A DNA stretch of 64,000 bases, from positions 372,001 to 436,000 of the forward strand of contig NZ_CP156660.1 of assembly GCF_039851975.1 (NCBI RefSeq), read 5' to 3'. Numbering within the stretch: position 1 is the stretch's first letter; every line of letters starts with the position of its first letter. This DNA is from Desulfoscipio sp. XC116 (GTDB lineage Bacteria > Bacillota > Desulfotomaculia > Desulfotomaculales > Desulfallaceae). The notes beneath the pieces were generated by a model, which did not search any database, was not told the DNA's origin, and was given only the letters and a program-made list of their open reading frames with translations. Both the position numbers and the translations under genes were made by a program. This document shows positions 40,495 to 51,192 of this stretch, in pieces.

Positions 40495-40515
40495 CGGGGG
40501 GAGGAGTGAAGTGGC

Positions 40516-40881
40516 ATGATTAGTAAACCTGACCGCAATGCATTGCGCAAAAAGCGTCAGCTTCGCGTGCGTAACAGGGTGGGTGGTACCGAGCAGCGCC
40601 CCAGGCTGAATGTGTACCGCAGTCTCAATAATATATACGCCCAGATAATCAATGATGATCGCGGCGAAACTCTGGTGACCGCGTCATCCCTTTCGCCCGA
40701 AATTAAAGGTACCGTATCCGGTGGTAACCGGGAAGCGGCCGTGGCAGTGGGCAAGCTGATTGCCGGCAGGGCCCTGGAGAAGGGTGTCAAACAAGTGGTG
40801 TTTGACCGGGCCGGTTATGTTTACCACGGGCGGGTCAAGGCTCTGGCCGATGGAGCCAGAGAGGGCGGCCTTGAGTTTTAA
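40516..40881 (+). CDS. rplR: Ribosomal protein L18
   Basis: A 121-residue 5S rRNA-binding protein ([46 protein letters not shown]). Normal length, 21 bp after rplF. Confidence 0.97.
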   Translation: MISKPDRNALRKKRQLRVRNRVGGTEQRPRLNVYRSLNNIYAQIINDDRGETLVTASSLSPEIKGTVSGGNREAAVAVGKLIAGRALEKGVKQVVFDRAGYVYHGRVKALADGAREGGLEF

Positions 40882-40910
40882 GATGTATCGGTTAAAAAGG
40901 AGGGGAAACG

Positions 40911-41411
40911 GTGTCAAGATTTGAACCACCCAAGTCCGAGTTTTCCGAAAAAGTAGTATTTATCAATCGCGTGGCTAAAGTGGTCAAGGGCGGCAGGCGG
41001 TTCAGCTTTTCGGCCCTGGTAGTTGTCGGTGACGGTAAAGGCGCAGTCGGTGCCGGTCTGGGCAAAGCCAGTGAAGTGCCCGAAGCTATACGCAAGGCTG
41101 TTGAAGATGCCAAGAAAAAGCTTGTCAATGTACCTTTCGCGGGAGCTACCATTCCACATGAAGTCATAGGGCGATTTGGGGCGGGCAGGGTGTTGCTGAA
41201 GCCTGCCGCACCCGGTACCGGTGTTATAGCGGGCGGCCCTGTCAGGGCTATCATGGAACTGGCCGGTGTGAAGGATATTTTAACCAAGTCTTTGGGATCC
41301 AACAATGCCAACAATGTGGTGCGCGCTACTTTTGAGGCGATTAAAATGTTGAAAACGCCCGGGCAAGTGGCACGCATGCGCAATAAATCTGTGGAAGAAC
41401 TGCTGGGTTAG
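40911..41411 (+). CDS. rpsE: Ribosomal protein S5
   Basis: A 166-residue fidelity protein. [19 protein letters not shown] and [20 protein letters not shown] blocks are standard. GTG start after AGGAGGGGAAAC. Confidence 0.97.
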   Translation: MSRFEPPKSEFSEKVVFINRVAKVVKGGRRFSFSALVVVGDGKGAVGAGLGKASEVPEAIRKAVEDAKKKLVNVPFAGATIPHEVIGRFGAGRVLLKPAAPGTGVIAGGPVRAIMELAGVKDILTKSLGSNNANNVVRATFEAIKMLKTPGQVARMRNKSVEELLG

Positions 41412-41422
41412 GGGGTTATGTT

Positions 41423-41602
41423 GTGGCTAAGTTGAAGATTACCCTGGTCAGGAGTGTCATTGGTCGGCCTGAGACCCAAAGAAAGACCGTACGCGCCCTG
41501 GGGCTTAAAAAAACAAATCGCTTTGTTATCCAGGATGATACGCCTCAGGTGAGGGGCGCAATCAATAAAGTATCCCATTTGCTCAAAGTGGAGGAAGTGT
41601 AA
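41423..41602 (+). CDS. rpmD: Ribosomal protein L30
   Basis: A 59-residue protein starting GTG, AGGGGGT 6-7 nt upstream. [21 protein letters not shown] and the ALGLKK segment are diagnostic. It sits in the rpsE-rplO gap, its standard place. Confidence 0.95.
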   Translation: MAKLKITLVRSVIGRPETQRKTVRALGLKKTNRFVIQDDTPQVRGAINKVSHLLKVEEV

Positions 41603-41614
41603 AGGAGGTGCACC

Positions 41615-42058
41615 ATGAACCTGCATGAATTAAAACCCACCCCTGGATCCAGACGTAAGCCTACCCGTAAAGGCCAGGGTATCGGATCCGGATTGGGTAA
41701 AACCGCCGGACGCGGGCATAAAGGTCAAAAGGCCCGCAGCGGTGGTGGAGTAAGACCTGGATTTGAGGGCGGCCAAATGCCCTTGCAACGTCGTATGCCC
41801 AAGCGGGGATTCACCAATGCACCTTTCAAAAAGGAGATTATTACAGTTAACCTGGACAAATTAAATCGTTTTGAAAACGGTACCGAGGTGACCCCGGAAG
41901 TATTGCTGGAGACTAAAGTGGTTAGGAAAATTCGGGACGGGGTTAAAATACTGGGTGAAGGCAACCTGGAAAAAACACTTACCATTAAGGCCCATGCATT
42001 CAGTAAGTCGGCGCTGGAAAAAATAGAGGCTGCCGGCGGCAAGGCCGAGGTGATTTAA
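41615..42058 (+). CDS. rplO: Ribosomal protein L15
   Basis: A 147-residue assembly protein with the Gly/Arg-rich N-terminal extension ([21 protein letters not shown]) and a C-terminal globular domain. One base before secY. Confidence 0.97.
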   Translation: MNLHELKPTPGSRRKPTRKGQGIGSGLGKTAGRGHKGQKARSGGGVRPGFEGGQMPLQRRMPKRGFTNAPFKKEIITVNLDKLNRFENGTEVTPEVLLETKVVRKIRDGVKILGEGNLEKTLTIKAHAFSKSALEKIEAAGGKAEVI

Positions 42059-42059
42059 A

Positions 42060-43337
42060 ATGACTCAGCTTCTGGATGGCTTGAAAGGTGCCTTTAAAGT
42101 CAATGAGCTGCGTACCAAGCTATTGTTCACCCTTTCCATGATATTTATTTTTCGCTTCGGGGTTCATATACCCGTCCCCGGGGTGGACGTAGACGCTTTT
42201 CGTGAGCTGATTGGCACAGCCGGCATAATATTAGGATTTTTTGATGTTATTTCCGGTGGCGCCTTCAAAAGTTTTTCAGTATTTGCTATGAGCATTATCC
42301 CTTATATTAATGCATCCATTATTATGCAGCTGTTAACCGTCGTCATACCTCATTTAGAAAGGCTGGCCAAGGAAGGCGAAGAGGGTCGCAAGAAAATCTC
42401 TCAGTATACCCGCTATTTTACTGTGGTGCTGGCTTTTCTGCAGGCCATTGGCATGAGTGTTATGCTGGGCAATTACGGGGTCTTGCATAGCCCGGGCATT
42501 GCCAGCTATGCGGTTATTGTTTTTACCCTTACCGCAGGTACGACGCTTTTAATGTGGATTGGCGAGCAGATTACCGAGCGGGGTATTGGCAATGGTATAT
42601 CGCTGCTGATCTTTGCCGGTATCGTCAGCCGTTTGCCGTCCGGTATTCAGAACCTTTATATGCAGTTTGAAGCCGGTACCGTTAATATACTGAGCCTGCT
42701 TATACTGGTGGTTATCGGTGCATTGGTTATCGCTGCCGTAGTGGCGGTTCAGGAAGGGCAAAGACGCATTCCCGTGCAGTATGCCAAACGAGTAGTGGGC
42801 CGCCGGGTTTACGGGGGTCAAAGCACTCATCTGCCGCTTAAGGTGAATCAGGCCGGCGTGATTCCTGTAATTTTTGCTTCGTCGCTGCTAATGTTTCCCG
42901 AGCAAATAGCGCGCTGGTTTCAGGGTTCGGCCATTGCTGAATTTTATGTAAATTATTTTGGCTGGAATTCAGTAGCACATACATTAATGTATGCCTTGCT
43001 GATCATTGGCTTTACCTATTTTTACACCGCAGTAATCATGAACCCGGTGGATATGGCCGACAATATTAAAAAGTACGGTGGTTTTATACCTGGCATCAGG
43101 CCGGGACGGCCCACGGCGGAATACATTGCCAGGGTCATGAACCGTATCACTTTAGCCGGGGCCGTATTTCTGGCACTGATTGCCATTTTGCCCAACTTCG
43201 TTTTGTTGGCCACCCGTATACCGAATATCTATTTTGGCGGTACGGCGTTGTTAATTGTGGTTGGTGTGGCTTTGGATACCATGAAGCAAATTGAATCGCA
43301 GCTTTTGATGCGCAGTTACCAGGGATTTATTAAGTAA
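42060..43337 (+). CDS. secY: Protein translocase subunit SecY
   Basis: The 425-residue channel of the Sec translocon, with about ten transmembrane helices. Plug-region and lateral-gate segments are typical ([41 protein letters not shown] cytoplasmic loop, [22 protein letters not shown]). Its ATG is one base after rplO. It is followed after 13 bp by map; the adk gene normally found between them is absent. Confidence 0.98.
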   Translation: MTQLLDGLKGAFKVNELRTKLLFTLSMIFIFRFGVHIPVPGVDVDAFRELIGTAGIILGFFDVISGGAFKSFSVFAMSIIPYINASIIMQLLTVVIPHLERLAKEGEEGRKKISQYTRYFTVVLAFLQAIGMSVMLGNYGVLHSPGIASYAVIVFTLTAGTTLLMWIGEQITERGIGNGISLLIFAGIVSRLPSGIQNLYMQFEAGTVNILSLLILVVIGALVIAAVVAVQEGQRRIPVQYAKRVVGRRVYGGQSTHLPLKVNQAGVIPVIFASSLLMFPEQIARWFQGSAIAEFYVNYFGWNSVAHTLMYALLIIGFTYFYTAVIMNPVDMADNIKKYGGFIPGIRPGRPTAEYIARVMNRITLAGAVFLALIAILPNFVLLATRIPNIYFGGTALLIVVGVALDTMKQIESQLLMRSYQGFIK

Positions 43338-43350
43338 CCGGGGTGTTCTT

Positions 43351-44097
43351 ATGATTATCTGTAAATCCGAGCGGGAAGTTTCTTACATGCGGGAGGCCGG
43401 TAGAGTGGTGGCGGGTGTTTTTACTGAACTGGCCGGGGTGATTAAGCCCGGTGTGACCACCGCTGAACTGGACCGGATAGCTGAAGAATATATCCTATCC
43501 AAGGGAGCCAAACCGGCTTTTAAAGGTTTATACGGGTTTCCGGCTACTATATGTGCGTCGGTCAATGAACAGGTGGTACATGGCATCCCTGGTTTAAGAA
43601 AATTGGAAAACGGAGATATTATTAGTATTGATGTTGGTGCGGAAATAAATGGTTACTTTGGAGATAGCGCCCAGACGTTTGCGGTGGGAAATATTACACC
43701 CGAGCTGCAGGATTTGCTGGATGTAACCCGCGCATCGCTGGCGGACGGCATTAACATGGCCAGGAGCGGTAACCGGCTCTCAGATATATCCCATGCAGTA
43801 CAGCAGTACGTGGAAAAAAACGGTTTTTCCGTAGTTAGAGATTACGTGGGACATGGTATCGGCACTAAAATGCATGAGGAACCCCAGGTGCCTAACTTTG
43901 GTAGACCCGGACGGGGGCCACGGCTTAAAGCTGGCATGACATTAGCGATAGAACCGATGGTAAACATGGGTACTTATCATGTGCAAACTCTTCCGGATAA
44001 CTGGACAGTAGTAACAAGGGACGGCCAACCATCGGCACATTTTGAACATACCATTGTTATTACCGACAGTGACCCGGTGATACTGACATTGCCATAG
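43351..44097 (+). CDS. map: Methionine aminopeptidase, type I
   Basis: Removes N-terminal methionine from nascent proteins. The 248-residue enzyme has the pita-bread fold ligands: D in [17 protein letters not shown] in [19 protein letters not shown] in LAIEPMV and in the C-terminal [11 protein letters not shown] follows GGGGTGTTCTT. It is adjacent to secY without adk. Confidence 0.97.
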   Translation: MIICKSEREVSYMREAGRVVAGVFTELAGVIKPGVTTAELDRIAEEYILSKGAKPAFKGLYGFPATICASVNEQVVHGIPGLRKLENGDIISIDVGAEINGYFGDSAQTFAVGNITPELQDLLDVTRASLADGINMARSGNRLSDISHAVQQYVEKNGFSVVRDYVGHGIGTKMHEEPQVPNFGRPGRGPRLKAGMTLAIEPMVNMGTYHVQTLPDNWTVVTRDGQPSAHFEHTIVITDSDPVILTLP

Positions 44098-44204
44098 TGA
44101 ACTGCGCTTGTCGGTGACCATATCTTTGCCCCTGCACCATGGGCAAGTCGTGCAGTGCAAGATAAGGTGAATGGATACGCTGGTTGATCGGGAGGATGGT
44201 CGGG

Positions 44205-44495
44205 ATGCAGATGGGGATAAACCCGGGACAACTGGTGCAACCGAAAGCCGGGCGTGATTGCGGCAAATACTACCTGGTGCTTAAGGTTATTGATGATAAT
44301 TATGTATTTGCTGCCGACGGTACGGTCAGACGACTGGAAAATCCCAAGAAAAAAAATATTAAACATCTCATTCTGCATTCGAAAATCGCCGGGGAGATTG
44401 TTGATAAGTTGAGATCAGGTGAGCGTATTAGCAATATTGATATACGCAGAGCTATAGAACGCTTGGTGGACAACGCGGAAGAGCTACCATTTTAA
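44205..44495 (+). CDS. KOW domain RNA-binding protein (L14E-like)
   Basis: A 96-residue protein with an N-terminal KOW-like motif (GINPGQLVQPKAGRDCGKYYLVLKVIDDNYVFAADG) and a basic C-terminal half. Such L14E/L6E-like proteins sit between map and infA in many Firmicutes; a ribosome-associated role is inferred. ATG 44205 is 9 nt after GGGAGG; earlier in-frame starts overlap it. Confidence 0.85.
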   Translation: MQMGINPGQLVQPKAGRDCGKYYLVLKVIDDNYVFAADGTVRRLENPKKKNIKHLILHSKIAGEIVDKLRSGERISNIDIRRAIERLVDNAEELPF

Positions 44496-44516
44496 AGGAG
44501 GTTGGTTTGTTATCTA

Positions 44517-44735
44517 ATGTCAGGTAAGGATGTTATAGAAGTGGAAGGTACCGTAATTGAGCCATTGCCGAATGCCATGTTTAGGGTGGAACTAAAAAAC
44601 GGTCATAAGGTACTGGCCCATGTAAGTGGTAAGATTAGGATGAATTTTATTCGTATTTTAGCCGGTGACCGGGTTATGGTAGAATTATCCCCTTACGATT
44701 TAACCCGGGGGCGCATTGTATACCGGTATAAATAG
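44517..44735 (+). CDS. infA: Translation initiation factor IF-1
   Basis: A 72-residue OB-fold factor binding the 30S A site ([40 protein letters not shown]). ATG 44517 gives the normal length although the AAAGGAGGT site is 15 nt away; TTG 44502 is in frame but too near. Confidence 0.95.
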   Translation: MSGKDVIEVEGTVIEPLPNAMFRVELKNGHKVLAHVSGKIRMNFIRILAGDRVMVELSPYDLTRGRIVYRYK

Positions 44736-44768
44736 TAATGCATTAAAAGCAAGGCCCGAGGAGGTTGA

Positions 44769-44885
<117 letters not shown>

Positions 44886-44905
44886 GCTGGAGGTGTTTAA
44901 AAGGA

Positions 44906-45277
44906 ATGGCACGTATCGCGGGTGTAGATTTACCGCGGGATAAAAGAGTGGAAATTGGACTTACCTATATCTATGGTATTGGTAAGCCCACCTCGCAAAG
45001 AATACTGGAGCAAACTGGAGTTAATCCCGATACCCGTATCAGGGATTTAACCGAAGATGAAGTCAATAAATTAAGGGATGCAATTGAAAAGAATTGTCGT
45101 GTTGAGGGTGATCTGCGCAGGGAAGTAGCCTTGAATATCAAACGGCTTATTGAAATCGGCTGCTACAGAGGACTGCGCCATCGTCGTGGATTGCCGGTGC
45201 GCGGGCAGAATACTAAGAACAATGCCAGGACCCGCAAGGGACCGAAACGCACGGTTGGCGTACGCAGGAAAAAGTAG
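44906..45277 (+). CDS. rpsM: Ribosomal protein S13
   Basis: A 123-residue 30S head protein ([36 protein letters not shown] and a basic C-terminal tail reaching the P site). ATG after GGAGGTG. Confidence 0.98.
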   Translation: MARIAGVDLPRDKRVEIGLTYIYGIGKPTSQRILEQTGVNPDTRIRDLTEDEVNKLRDAIEKNCRVEGDLRREVALNIKRLIEIGCYRGLRHRRGLPVRGQNTKNNARTRKGPKRTVGVRRKK

Positions 45278-45288
45278 GGGGTGGATAA

Positions 45289-45678
45289 ATGGCTCGCAGA
45301 ACAACCAGAACCAAAAGGCGGGAACGTAAAAACATTGACCGTGGCGTGGCGCATATCAAGTCTACGTTTAATAATACCGTAGTTACTATCACAGATACAA
45401 AAGGCAATGCCATTTCCTGGGCCAGTGCCGGTGGGGTTGGTTTTAAGGGATCACGGAAAAGTACCCCCTTTGCTGCTCAAATGGCTGCTGAAAAAGCGGC
45501 TAAGGAAGCTATGGAACATGGCATGAAGGAGCTGGAAGTATCGGTAAAAGGCCCTGGCGCGGGTCGCGAGGCCGCCATTCGCTCCATGCAGGCTGTCGGC
45601 CTGGAAGTTAGTGTAATTAAGGACGTTACACCTGTTCCCCATAACGGATGCCGGCCGCCCAAGCGCCGGAGAGTATAA
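45289..45678 (+). CDS. rpsK: Ribosomal protein S11
   Basis: A 129-residue platform protein near the E site. [20 protein letters not shown] and the C-terminal [17 protein letters not shown] are conserved. Confidence 0.98.
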   Translation: MARRTTRTKRRERKNIDRGVAHIKSTFNNTVVTITDTKGNAISWASAGGVGFKGSRKSTPFAAQMAAEKAAKEAMEHGMKELEVSVKGPGAGREAAIRSMQAVGLEVSVIKDVTPVPHNGCRPPKRRRV

Positions 45679-45700
45679 GAGGAGGTGTAGTAAGCAACTT

Positions 45701-46327
45701 ATGGCAAGATATACGGGTGCGCAGTGCAAGCTGTGCCGTCGCGAAGGTCAAAAGCTGTATCTTAAGGGCGACCGCTGCTATACCGGTAAGTGCGGTATTG
45801 ATCGCCGCAGTTATCCTCCCGGTCAGCATGGTCAGGGCCGTAAAAAAGTTTCCGAGTATGGCCTGCAGTTAAGAGAAAAGCAAAAGGCCCGTCGCTTTTA
45901 TGGTATTTTAGAAAAACAGTTTAGAAACTATTATTTTAAGGCATCCAGACAGCCGGGCGTGACTGGTGAAAACCTTTTGCGCTTATTGGAACGCCGTTTG
46001 GACAATGTGGTTTATCGTTTGGGCTTGGGCGCTTCACGTAACGAGGCCCGCCAATTGGTACGCCACGGTCATTTCATTGTCAACGGCCGGAAAACTAATA
46101 TCCCTTCATTCCTGGTGCGGGTTGGGGATGAAATTGTTGTCCGTGAGAAAAGCAAGGAATCGCCGAGGGTTAAGGAATTAATTGAACGTGCTGCTGACAA
46201 CACAGCCCCGGCATGGCTGGAATACGACGCCGAGCAATTAAAAGGCCGGGTGGTAGCGCTTCCCTCTCGGGAACAGATAGATGCCCCCGTTCAAGAAACC
46301 CTGATTGTAGAATTATACTCCAAGTAG
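45701..46327 (+). CDS. rpsD: Ribosomal protein S4
   Basis: A 208-residue primary 16S-binding protein with an S4 RNA-binding domain ([20 protein letters not shown]). The N terminus keeps zinc-type cysteines (CKLC and C-x4-C before [13 protein letters not shown]). ATG after AGAGGAGGTG. Confidence 0.97.
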   Translation: MARYTGAQCKLCRREGQKLYLKGDRCYTGKCGIDRRSYPPGQHGQGRKKVSEYGLQLREKQKARRFYGILEKQFRNYYFKASRQPGVTGENLLRLLERRLDNVVYRLGLGASRNEARQLVRHGHFIVNGRKTNIPSFLVRVGDEIVVREKSKESPRVKELIERAADNTAPAWLEYDAEQLKGRVVALPSREQIDAPVQETLIVELYSK

Positions 46328-46384
46328 TACGGGTTTATCAGGGGTAATCCCATTCCGTCCTAAGGAGGGGTTTGAATCTCAGCT

Positions 46385-47332
46385 ATGTTGGAAATTGAGA
46401 AGCCAAGAATCGAATGCGTGGAAGCTAATGAGGAACAGCATTATGGGATGTTCGTGGTGGAGCCGCTGGAAAGAGGATATGGAATTACCCTGGGTAATTC
46501 GCTGAGGCGCATTTTGCTATCCTCACTACCCGGCGCGGCGGTGACCTCGGTAAAAATTGAAGGGGTACTGCACGAATTTTCCACTGTTCCCGGTGTAAAG
46601 GAAGATGTGACTGATATAATCCTAAACCTCAAATCTCTTTGCCTTAAGATGTACACCGATGAGGAAAGGATTATGCGCATTGAGGTCCAGCAAGAGGGTG
46701 CAGTAAGAGCCGGCGATATTATAACTGACCCGGACGTAGAAATATTGAACAATGACATGCATATTGCCACTTTGGCTGAGGGGGGACGGTTGTTTATGGA
46801 AATGACCGTTTCCAAAGGCCGTGGTTATGTGTCGGCCGAGCGCAACAAAAAAGGTGATCATGTTATCGGAGTTATCCCGGTAGACTCTATATTTACACCG
46901 GTACGCAAGGTTAATTACCATGTAGATAATACCAGGGTGGGACAGCGCACAGATTATGACAAACTTACTATGGAGGTTTGGACGGACGGCAGCATAAAAG
47001 CTGATGAAGCCGTCAGTCTTAGTGCCAAGATATTAAGTGAGCACCTGCGCCTGTTCATTGGTTTAACCGAGTCGGCGGACGAGGTTGAAATAATGGTGGA
47101 GAAGGAAGAAGAACAGAAGGATAAAATACTGGAAATGCCCATTGAGGAACTGGATCTAAGTGTGCGTTCATATAATTGTCTGAAACGGGCGGGAATCAAC
47201 ACCGTGGAAGAGTTGGTTCAGCGCAACGAGGAGGATATGATGAAGGTGCGCAATTTGGGCAAAAAATCCCTGGAAGAGGTCATGAACAAATTGTCCGAAC
47301 TTGACTTGAAACTGCGCCATGATGATGATTAA
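46385..47332 (+). CDS. rpoA: RNA polymerase alpha subunit
   Basis: The 315-residue alpha subunit: N-terminal dimerisation and assembly domain ([21 protein letters not shown]), acidic linker, and C-terminal DNA/activator-binding domain ([23 protein letters not shown]). Alpha operon position between rpsD and rplQ. Confidence 0.98.
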   Translation: MLEIEKPRIECVEANEEQHYGMFVVEPLERGYGITLGNSLRRILLSSLPGAAVTSVKIEGVLHEFSTVPGVKEDVTDIILNLKSLCLKMYTDEERIMRIEVQQEGAVRAGDIITDPDVEILNNDMHIATLAEGGRLFMEMTVSKGRGYVSAERNKKGDHVIGVIPVDSIFTPVRKVNYHVDNTRVGQRTDYDKLTMEVWTDGSIKADEAVSLSAKILSEHLRLFIGLTESADEVEIMVEKEEEQKDKILEMPIEELDLSVRSYNCLKRAGINTVEELVQRNEEDMMKVRNLGKKSLEEVMNKLSELDLKLRHDDD

Positions 47333-47344
47333 GGAGTGATAAAG

Positions 47345-47683
47345 GTGGCCTACGCTAAATTGGGTCGCAACACCGGCCATAGAAAGGCTATGTTGCGCAA
47401 CCTGGTGACTGCTCTGTTCCGTGATGAACGTATAACCACCACCGAGACCCGGGCCAAAGAAGTCAAAAGAATTGCTGAAAAAATGGTTACTCTGGCTAAG
47501 CGGGGAGATCTTGCCGCCCGCCGCCAGGCACTGGAATATGTTTACGAGGAAAGAGTGGTACGTAAACTGTTTGATACCTATGGGCCCAAGTATGCTGAAC
47601 GCCAGGGCGGTTATACCCGCGTGGTTAAGTTGGGTTACCGGCGTGGCGATGCTGCTCAGTTGGCCCTTTTGGAATTGATTTAA
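47345..47683 (+). CDS. rplQ: Ribosomal protein L17
   Basis: A 112-residue protein near the tunnel exit ([20 protein letters not shown]). GTG 47345 follows AAGGAG by 8 nt; 12 bp after rpoA. Last gene of the alpha operon. Confidence 0.97.
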   Translation: MAYAKLGRNTGHRKAMLRNLVTALFRDERITTTETRAKEVKRIAEKMVTLAKRGDLAARRQALEYVYEERVVRKLFDTYGPKYAERQGGYTRVVKLGYRRGDAAQLALLELI

Positions 47684-47753
47684 TAGATCTGCTGATCGGG
47701 AAATCGCAATAGCGGTTTCCTCTTGGCATTTATAGGCAAGGAGTTGCTTGTTG

Positions 47754-48605
47754 ATGTCCGGTCATAACAAACTGCTCATAAAATTGCATAACCTTGCTTA
47801 TTTATATCCTCATGTGCCGAATCCGGTTATTAAAGATATTAATAATAATATCAATGCCGGAGAGTTCATTGCTGTGATTGGTGCCAACGGGTCGGGCAAA
47901 TCCACCTTGGCCCGGTTAATAGCCGGTTTACTGATCCCATCCAGTGGATGTGTGGTAATAAACGGTATGGATACTCGCTTATCGGCTAATAGAGAAGAAA
48001 TACGCCGGTATGTGGGATTGGTTATGCAAAATCCGGATAATCAACTGGTAGCTGCCGTGGTGGAGGAAGATGTGGCCTTCGGACCGGAGAACTTATGCTT
48101 GCCATCTGAAGAAGTACGCTCTCGGGTGGAAGATGCTCTTAATGCGGTGGGTTTAAGCCGGATGCGCGAACGACCGCCGCATATGCTTTCCGGGGGTGAA
48201 AAACAGCGATTGGCTATTGCCGGTTTACTTGCCTTGCGTCCTTCATGCCTGATACTGGATGAACCTACCTCCATGCTTGATCCTGTTGGGCGTCAGGAGG
48301 TTATTCGGGTGTTGCGTCAACTTGCGGATGCGGGCACGGCTGTGGTCATGATTACCCATCATATGGATGAGGCCGCCGGTGCCGATCGGGTCTGGGTGCT
48401 GGGTAAAGGTAGTTTGTTAGCTGATGCTGAACCTGAAGTCATATTCGGCCAGGTTGATTTGTTGCATGAACTGGGGTTGGCTTTACCCGGCACCTCGGAC
48501 CTTACCTGTCGCTTGGCCGAACGGGGCGTTGAACTGCCTTCCGATCTTGTTACCATGGAGGGTATGGTGGATTATTTATGCCGTGTATTGAAGCAGATGG
48601 ATTGA
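47754..48605 (+). CDS. ecfA1: ECF transporter ATPase A1
   Basis: One of two ATPases of the energy-coupling-factor module that powers several vitamin/metal-binding S components. The 283-residue protein has Walker A (GANGSGKST), Q loop (VMQNPDNQL), signature LSGGEKQR, Walker B (CLILDEPTSML) and H-switch (MITHHMDE). ATG 47754 after AAGGAG; two TTG codons lie just upstream in frame. The 3' end overlaps ecfA2 by 28 bp. Confidence 0.94.
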   Translation: MSGHNKLLIKLHNLAYLYPHVPNPVIKDINNNINAGEFIAVIGANGSGKSTLARLIAGLLIPSSGCVVINGMDTRLSANREEIRRYVGLVMQNPDNQLVAAVVEEDVAFGPENLCLPSEEVRSRVEDALNAVGLSRMRERPPHMLSGGEKQRLAIAGLLALRPSCLILDEPTSMLDPVGRQEVIRVLRQLADAGTAVVMITHHMDEAAGADRVWVLGKGSLLADAEPEVIFGQVDLLHELGLALPGTSDLTCRLAERGVELPSDLVTMEGMVDYLCRVLKQMD

Positions 48606-49447
48606 CCCATGTATATTTTCCCGGCACACCGCTTGAAATGGTGGCTTTGAGGGATATACAACTGACGGTAAATGAAGGTGAATTTATAGCCCTGGTGGGT
48701 GCATCCGGCAGTGGTAAATCGACTCTTGCACAGCACTTTAACGGATTGTTATTGCCTGCATCGGGCAGCGTACGGGTACTGGGCGGGGATACTGCCGATA
48801 AAAAACACCGTCGGGCATTGTGGCGATATGTGGGATTGGTTTTTCAATTCCCTGAAAGACAAATTTTTAGTAATACGGTATTTGAAGATATAGCCTTCGG
48901 ACCGCGAAATATGGGATGGGACAGTTTGAAGGTGGCAAGGCGGGTCAAAGAGGCGCTGGCTTCTGTGGGGCTGTCGGCGGAGATGCAGACTGCCAACCCA
49001 AGCGCTTTGAGTGGGGGGGTCCTCCGGCGAATTGCTATTGCCGGAGTGCTGGCAATGCGTCCCCGGGTGCTGATTATGGACGAGCCCGGGGCTGGATTGG
49101 AGCCGGAGGCCAGGCAGTTTATTTTGGCCCAATTAAAGGAACTTCAGGCGAGGTACGGGATTACCGTATTATTAATTACTCACAACTTGGAAGACGCGGC
49201 GCGATTTGCCGACCGGGTAGCCGTGCTCCGCGCGGGCGAACTTTTATGCGTCGGTAAAGCCGGGGAAGTGCTCAGCCGAATTGAACTGCTGCAAAAAGCC
49301 GGTTTAAAAGCGCCATTTGCCGTAGAACTGGCTCATCGGTTGACTGTTGCCGGTATAAAACTGCCCGTCATACCGCTAACTATTGAAGATACCGCCCGGG
49401 TATTGTATGATCTAATGTCCACCGGGGCAAAGCCGGGGAGGGGATAA
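48578..49447 (+). CDS. ecfA2: ECF transporter ATPase A2 with altered signature motif
   Basis: Second ECF ATPase, 289 residues. Walker A (GASGSGKST), Q loop (VFQFPERQIF), Walker B (VLIMDEPGAGL) and H-switch (LITHNLED) are intact. The ABC signature near residue 145 reads LSGGVLRR where the family has LSGGQKRR; the change coincides with a run of seven G at 49013-49019. It overlaps ecfA1 and is 2 bp before ecfT. Confidence 0.93.
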   Translation: MPCIEADGLTHVYFPGTPLEMVALRDIQLTVNEGEFIALVGASGSGKSTLAQHFNGLLLPASGSVRVLGGDTADKKHRRALWRYVGLVFQFPERQIFSNTVFEDIAFGPRNMGWDSLKVARRVKEALASVGLSAEMQTANPSALSGGVLRRIAIAGVLAMRPRVLIMDEPGAGLEPEARQFILAQLKELQARYGITVLLITHNLEDAARFADRVAVLRAGELLCVGKAGEVLSRIELLQKAGLKAPFAVELAHRLTVAGIKLPVIPLTIEDTARVLYDLMSTGAKPGRG

Positions 49448-49449
49448 AT

Positions 49450-50244
49450 ATGAACGGTGTTGCCATGGGGCAGTACCTGCCGGCATGCTCGCCGGTGCAC
49501 CGCCTGGATCCCCGGGCTAAATTGATATGTGTGGCACTGGCCGTTCCGGCGGTGCTGTTAACATCCGGTTTGGCTGCTCTTGTTTTGGTATCGCTGTGGA
49601 CGCTGCTGACTGCTGCATTGTCGGAGATTAAGCCCGGGGTTTACTGGCGCAGCTTAAAACCTTTATGGGTGCTGCTGCTGATAAGCTTTATATTACAAAT
49701 ATTTTTTACACCTGGTGAACCGTTTATTGCTGTCGGATTTATTAAGGTATCCCGTGAAGGTCTGCTGCTAAGTGGATGGCTATTGTGGCGTATTAGTATG
49801 CTATTATTGGTAGCGGCCGTGCTTACCTTTACCGCCACTCCTTTACAGCTGACCGCGGCTTTGGAATGGCTGCTGGCACCGCTGCACCGGGTGCGGATAC
49901 CCGTGCGGGAGTTAGCTATGATGATCAATCTGGCGTTGCGTTTTGTACCCACATTATTTGACGAAGCCAGACAGATGCTTTTAGCACAGCGTTCCAGGGG
50001 GGCTGATTTCGCCGCCGGCGGCATTAAGGAACGGGTTGGCAGATTAATTCCTTTTATGGTTCCACTGCTTACCAATATTTTTAGCCGGGCCGACGAGCTG
50101 GCCCTGGCCATGGAAATCAGGTGCTATCAGGTAGGTGCCCCCCGCTCCCGAATGCATGTGTTAAAGTTTAAACGCATGGATTATACAGTTATACTAATTA
50201 CTACGGTTATCCTGGTTGTGGTGTCGGCCGTGCGTGTACTATAG
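49450..50244 (+). CDS. ecfT: ECF transporter transmembrane protein EcfT
   Basis: The 264-residue membrane scaffold linking EcfA1/A2 to S components. Four to six hydrophobic segments flank a cytoplasmic region with the coupling-helix motifs SRGAD and a second, EIRCYQ, in place of the usual ARGY-type box. No substrate-binding S component is encoded nearby, so this is a shared (group II) module. Confidence 0.94.
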   Translation: MNGVAMGQYLPACSPVHRLDPRAKLICVALAVPAVLLTSGLAALVLVSLWTLLTAALSEIKPGVYWRSLKPLWVLLLISFILQIFFTPGEPFIAVGFIKVSREGLLLSGWLLWRISMLLLVAAVLTFTATPLQLTAALEWLLAPLHRVRIPVRELAMMINLALRFVPTLFDEARQMLLAQRSRGADFAAGGIKERVGRLIPFMVPLLTNIFSRADELALAMEIRCYQVGAPRSRMHVLKFKRMDYTVILITTVILVVVSAVRVL

Positions 50245-50307
50245 CACATGTTCCATATTAAAAGATTAACCCACATCGCTATAATTTTTCTTTTGTGGGG
50301 TGGTCCT

Positions 50308-51051
50308 TTGCGAAATATTAAATTAACCATAGCTTATGACGGTACTAATTATCACGGATTTCAGGAGCAGCGGGGTACCGGGCTTGCTACCATACAGGAA
50401 ACGCTTGAGCTTTGCCTGCGCAAGTTAGCGGGGCGGCGGGTACAGGTAACCGGTGCGGGGCGTACCGATGCCGGTGTACATGCCCGTGGTCAGGTAATAA
50501 ACTTTAACGCGGCAGGGTGGCCCATTCCGGTGGAACGTATACCGCTGGCTGTAAACGGTTTATTACCTGCTGATGTTGTAGTGATGGATGCTAAGGAGGT
50601 AGATGAGGATTTCCACGCCCGTTTTTCCGCCCGGGCTAAAATTTACCGGTATGCGGTATGGAATAATCGCATTCCCTCACCTTTTCATCGCTTATACAGC
50701 GGCTTTCTGCCCGTACCACTGGATGATGAAGCTATGTCCGCGGCCTGTGCCCATTTGCTGGGCCGACATGACTTTAAATGTTTTCAGGCGGCGGGAGCTA
50801 CCGTAAAAACTACTGTGCGCACGCTGTATCGGGCGGAGGTTATACGTAAGGGGTCTCTGGTGCACTTTGTTTTTAAAGGCAACGGGTTCTTGTATAATAT
50901 GGTGCGCATTATGGCAGGTACGATTTTGCAGGCAGGTATGAATAAAACCAGCCCCGAATCAATTAAGCTTATGCTGGAATCCAGGGACCGGGCACAGGCC
51001 GGGCCAACTATGCCGCCCCGTGGACTATGCCTGGAATGTGTGGAATATTAA
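50308..51051 (+). CDS. truA: tRNA pseudouridine synthase A
   Basis: Makes pseudouridine at tRNA positions 38-40. The 247-residue enzyme shows AYDGTNYHGFQ, the catalytic aspartate in GRTDAGVHARGQV, and FLYNMVRIMAG. TTG 50308 has GGGGTGG about 6 nt upstream; the longer in-frame reading to 50248 is unsupported. Confidence 0.94.
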   Translation: MRNIKLTIAYDGTNYHGFQEQRGTGLATIQETLELCLRKLAGRRVQVTGAGRTDAGVHARGQVINFNAAGWPIPVERIPLAVNGLLPADVVVMDAKEVDEDFHARFSARAKIYRYAVWNNRIPSPFHRLYSGFLPVPLDDEAMSAACAHLLGRHDFKCFQAAGATVKTTVRTLYRAEVIRKGSLVHFVFKGNGFLYNMVRIMAGTILQAGMNKTSPESIKLMLESRDRAQAGPTMPPRGLCLECVEY

Positions 51052-51071
51052 TGCCTATAAAATCATTTGCC

Positions 51072-51100
51072 TTGACACTGGCAATACTATGTATTAAAAT
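51072..51100 (+). promoter_or_regulatory. Promoter of rplM-rpsI
   Basis: TTGACA (51072-51077), 17-bp spacer, TAAAAT (51095-51100). Confidence 0.8.
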
Positions 51101-51106
51101 ATCTTT

Positions 51107-51182
51107 ATGTGTGACCTGATGGCAACCGAAGAGCCCCCGGTTGGCCGGAGAGGTTTTGTTTCCTTTTTCAACACACGGGAGG
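51107..51182 (+). ncRNA. 5' leader of rplM, possible L13 leader
   Basis: About 75 untranslated bases between promoter and ribosome site. CAACCG (51123-51128) pairs with CGGTTG (51138-51143). Position suits the Firmicutes L13 leader; the family match is unverified. Confidence 0.4.
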
Positions 51183-51192
51183 TAATAATTGT

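Noticed and set aside
48916-49257. 113-codon frame inside ecfA2
   Set aside because: Wholly within ecfA2 in another frame, without domain or ribosome site.
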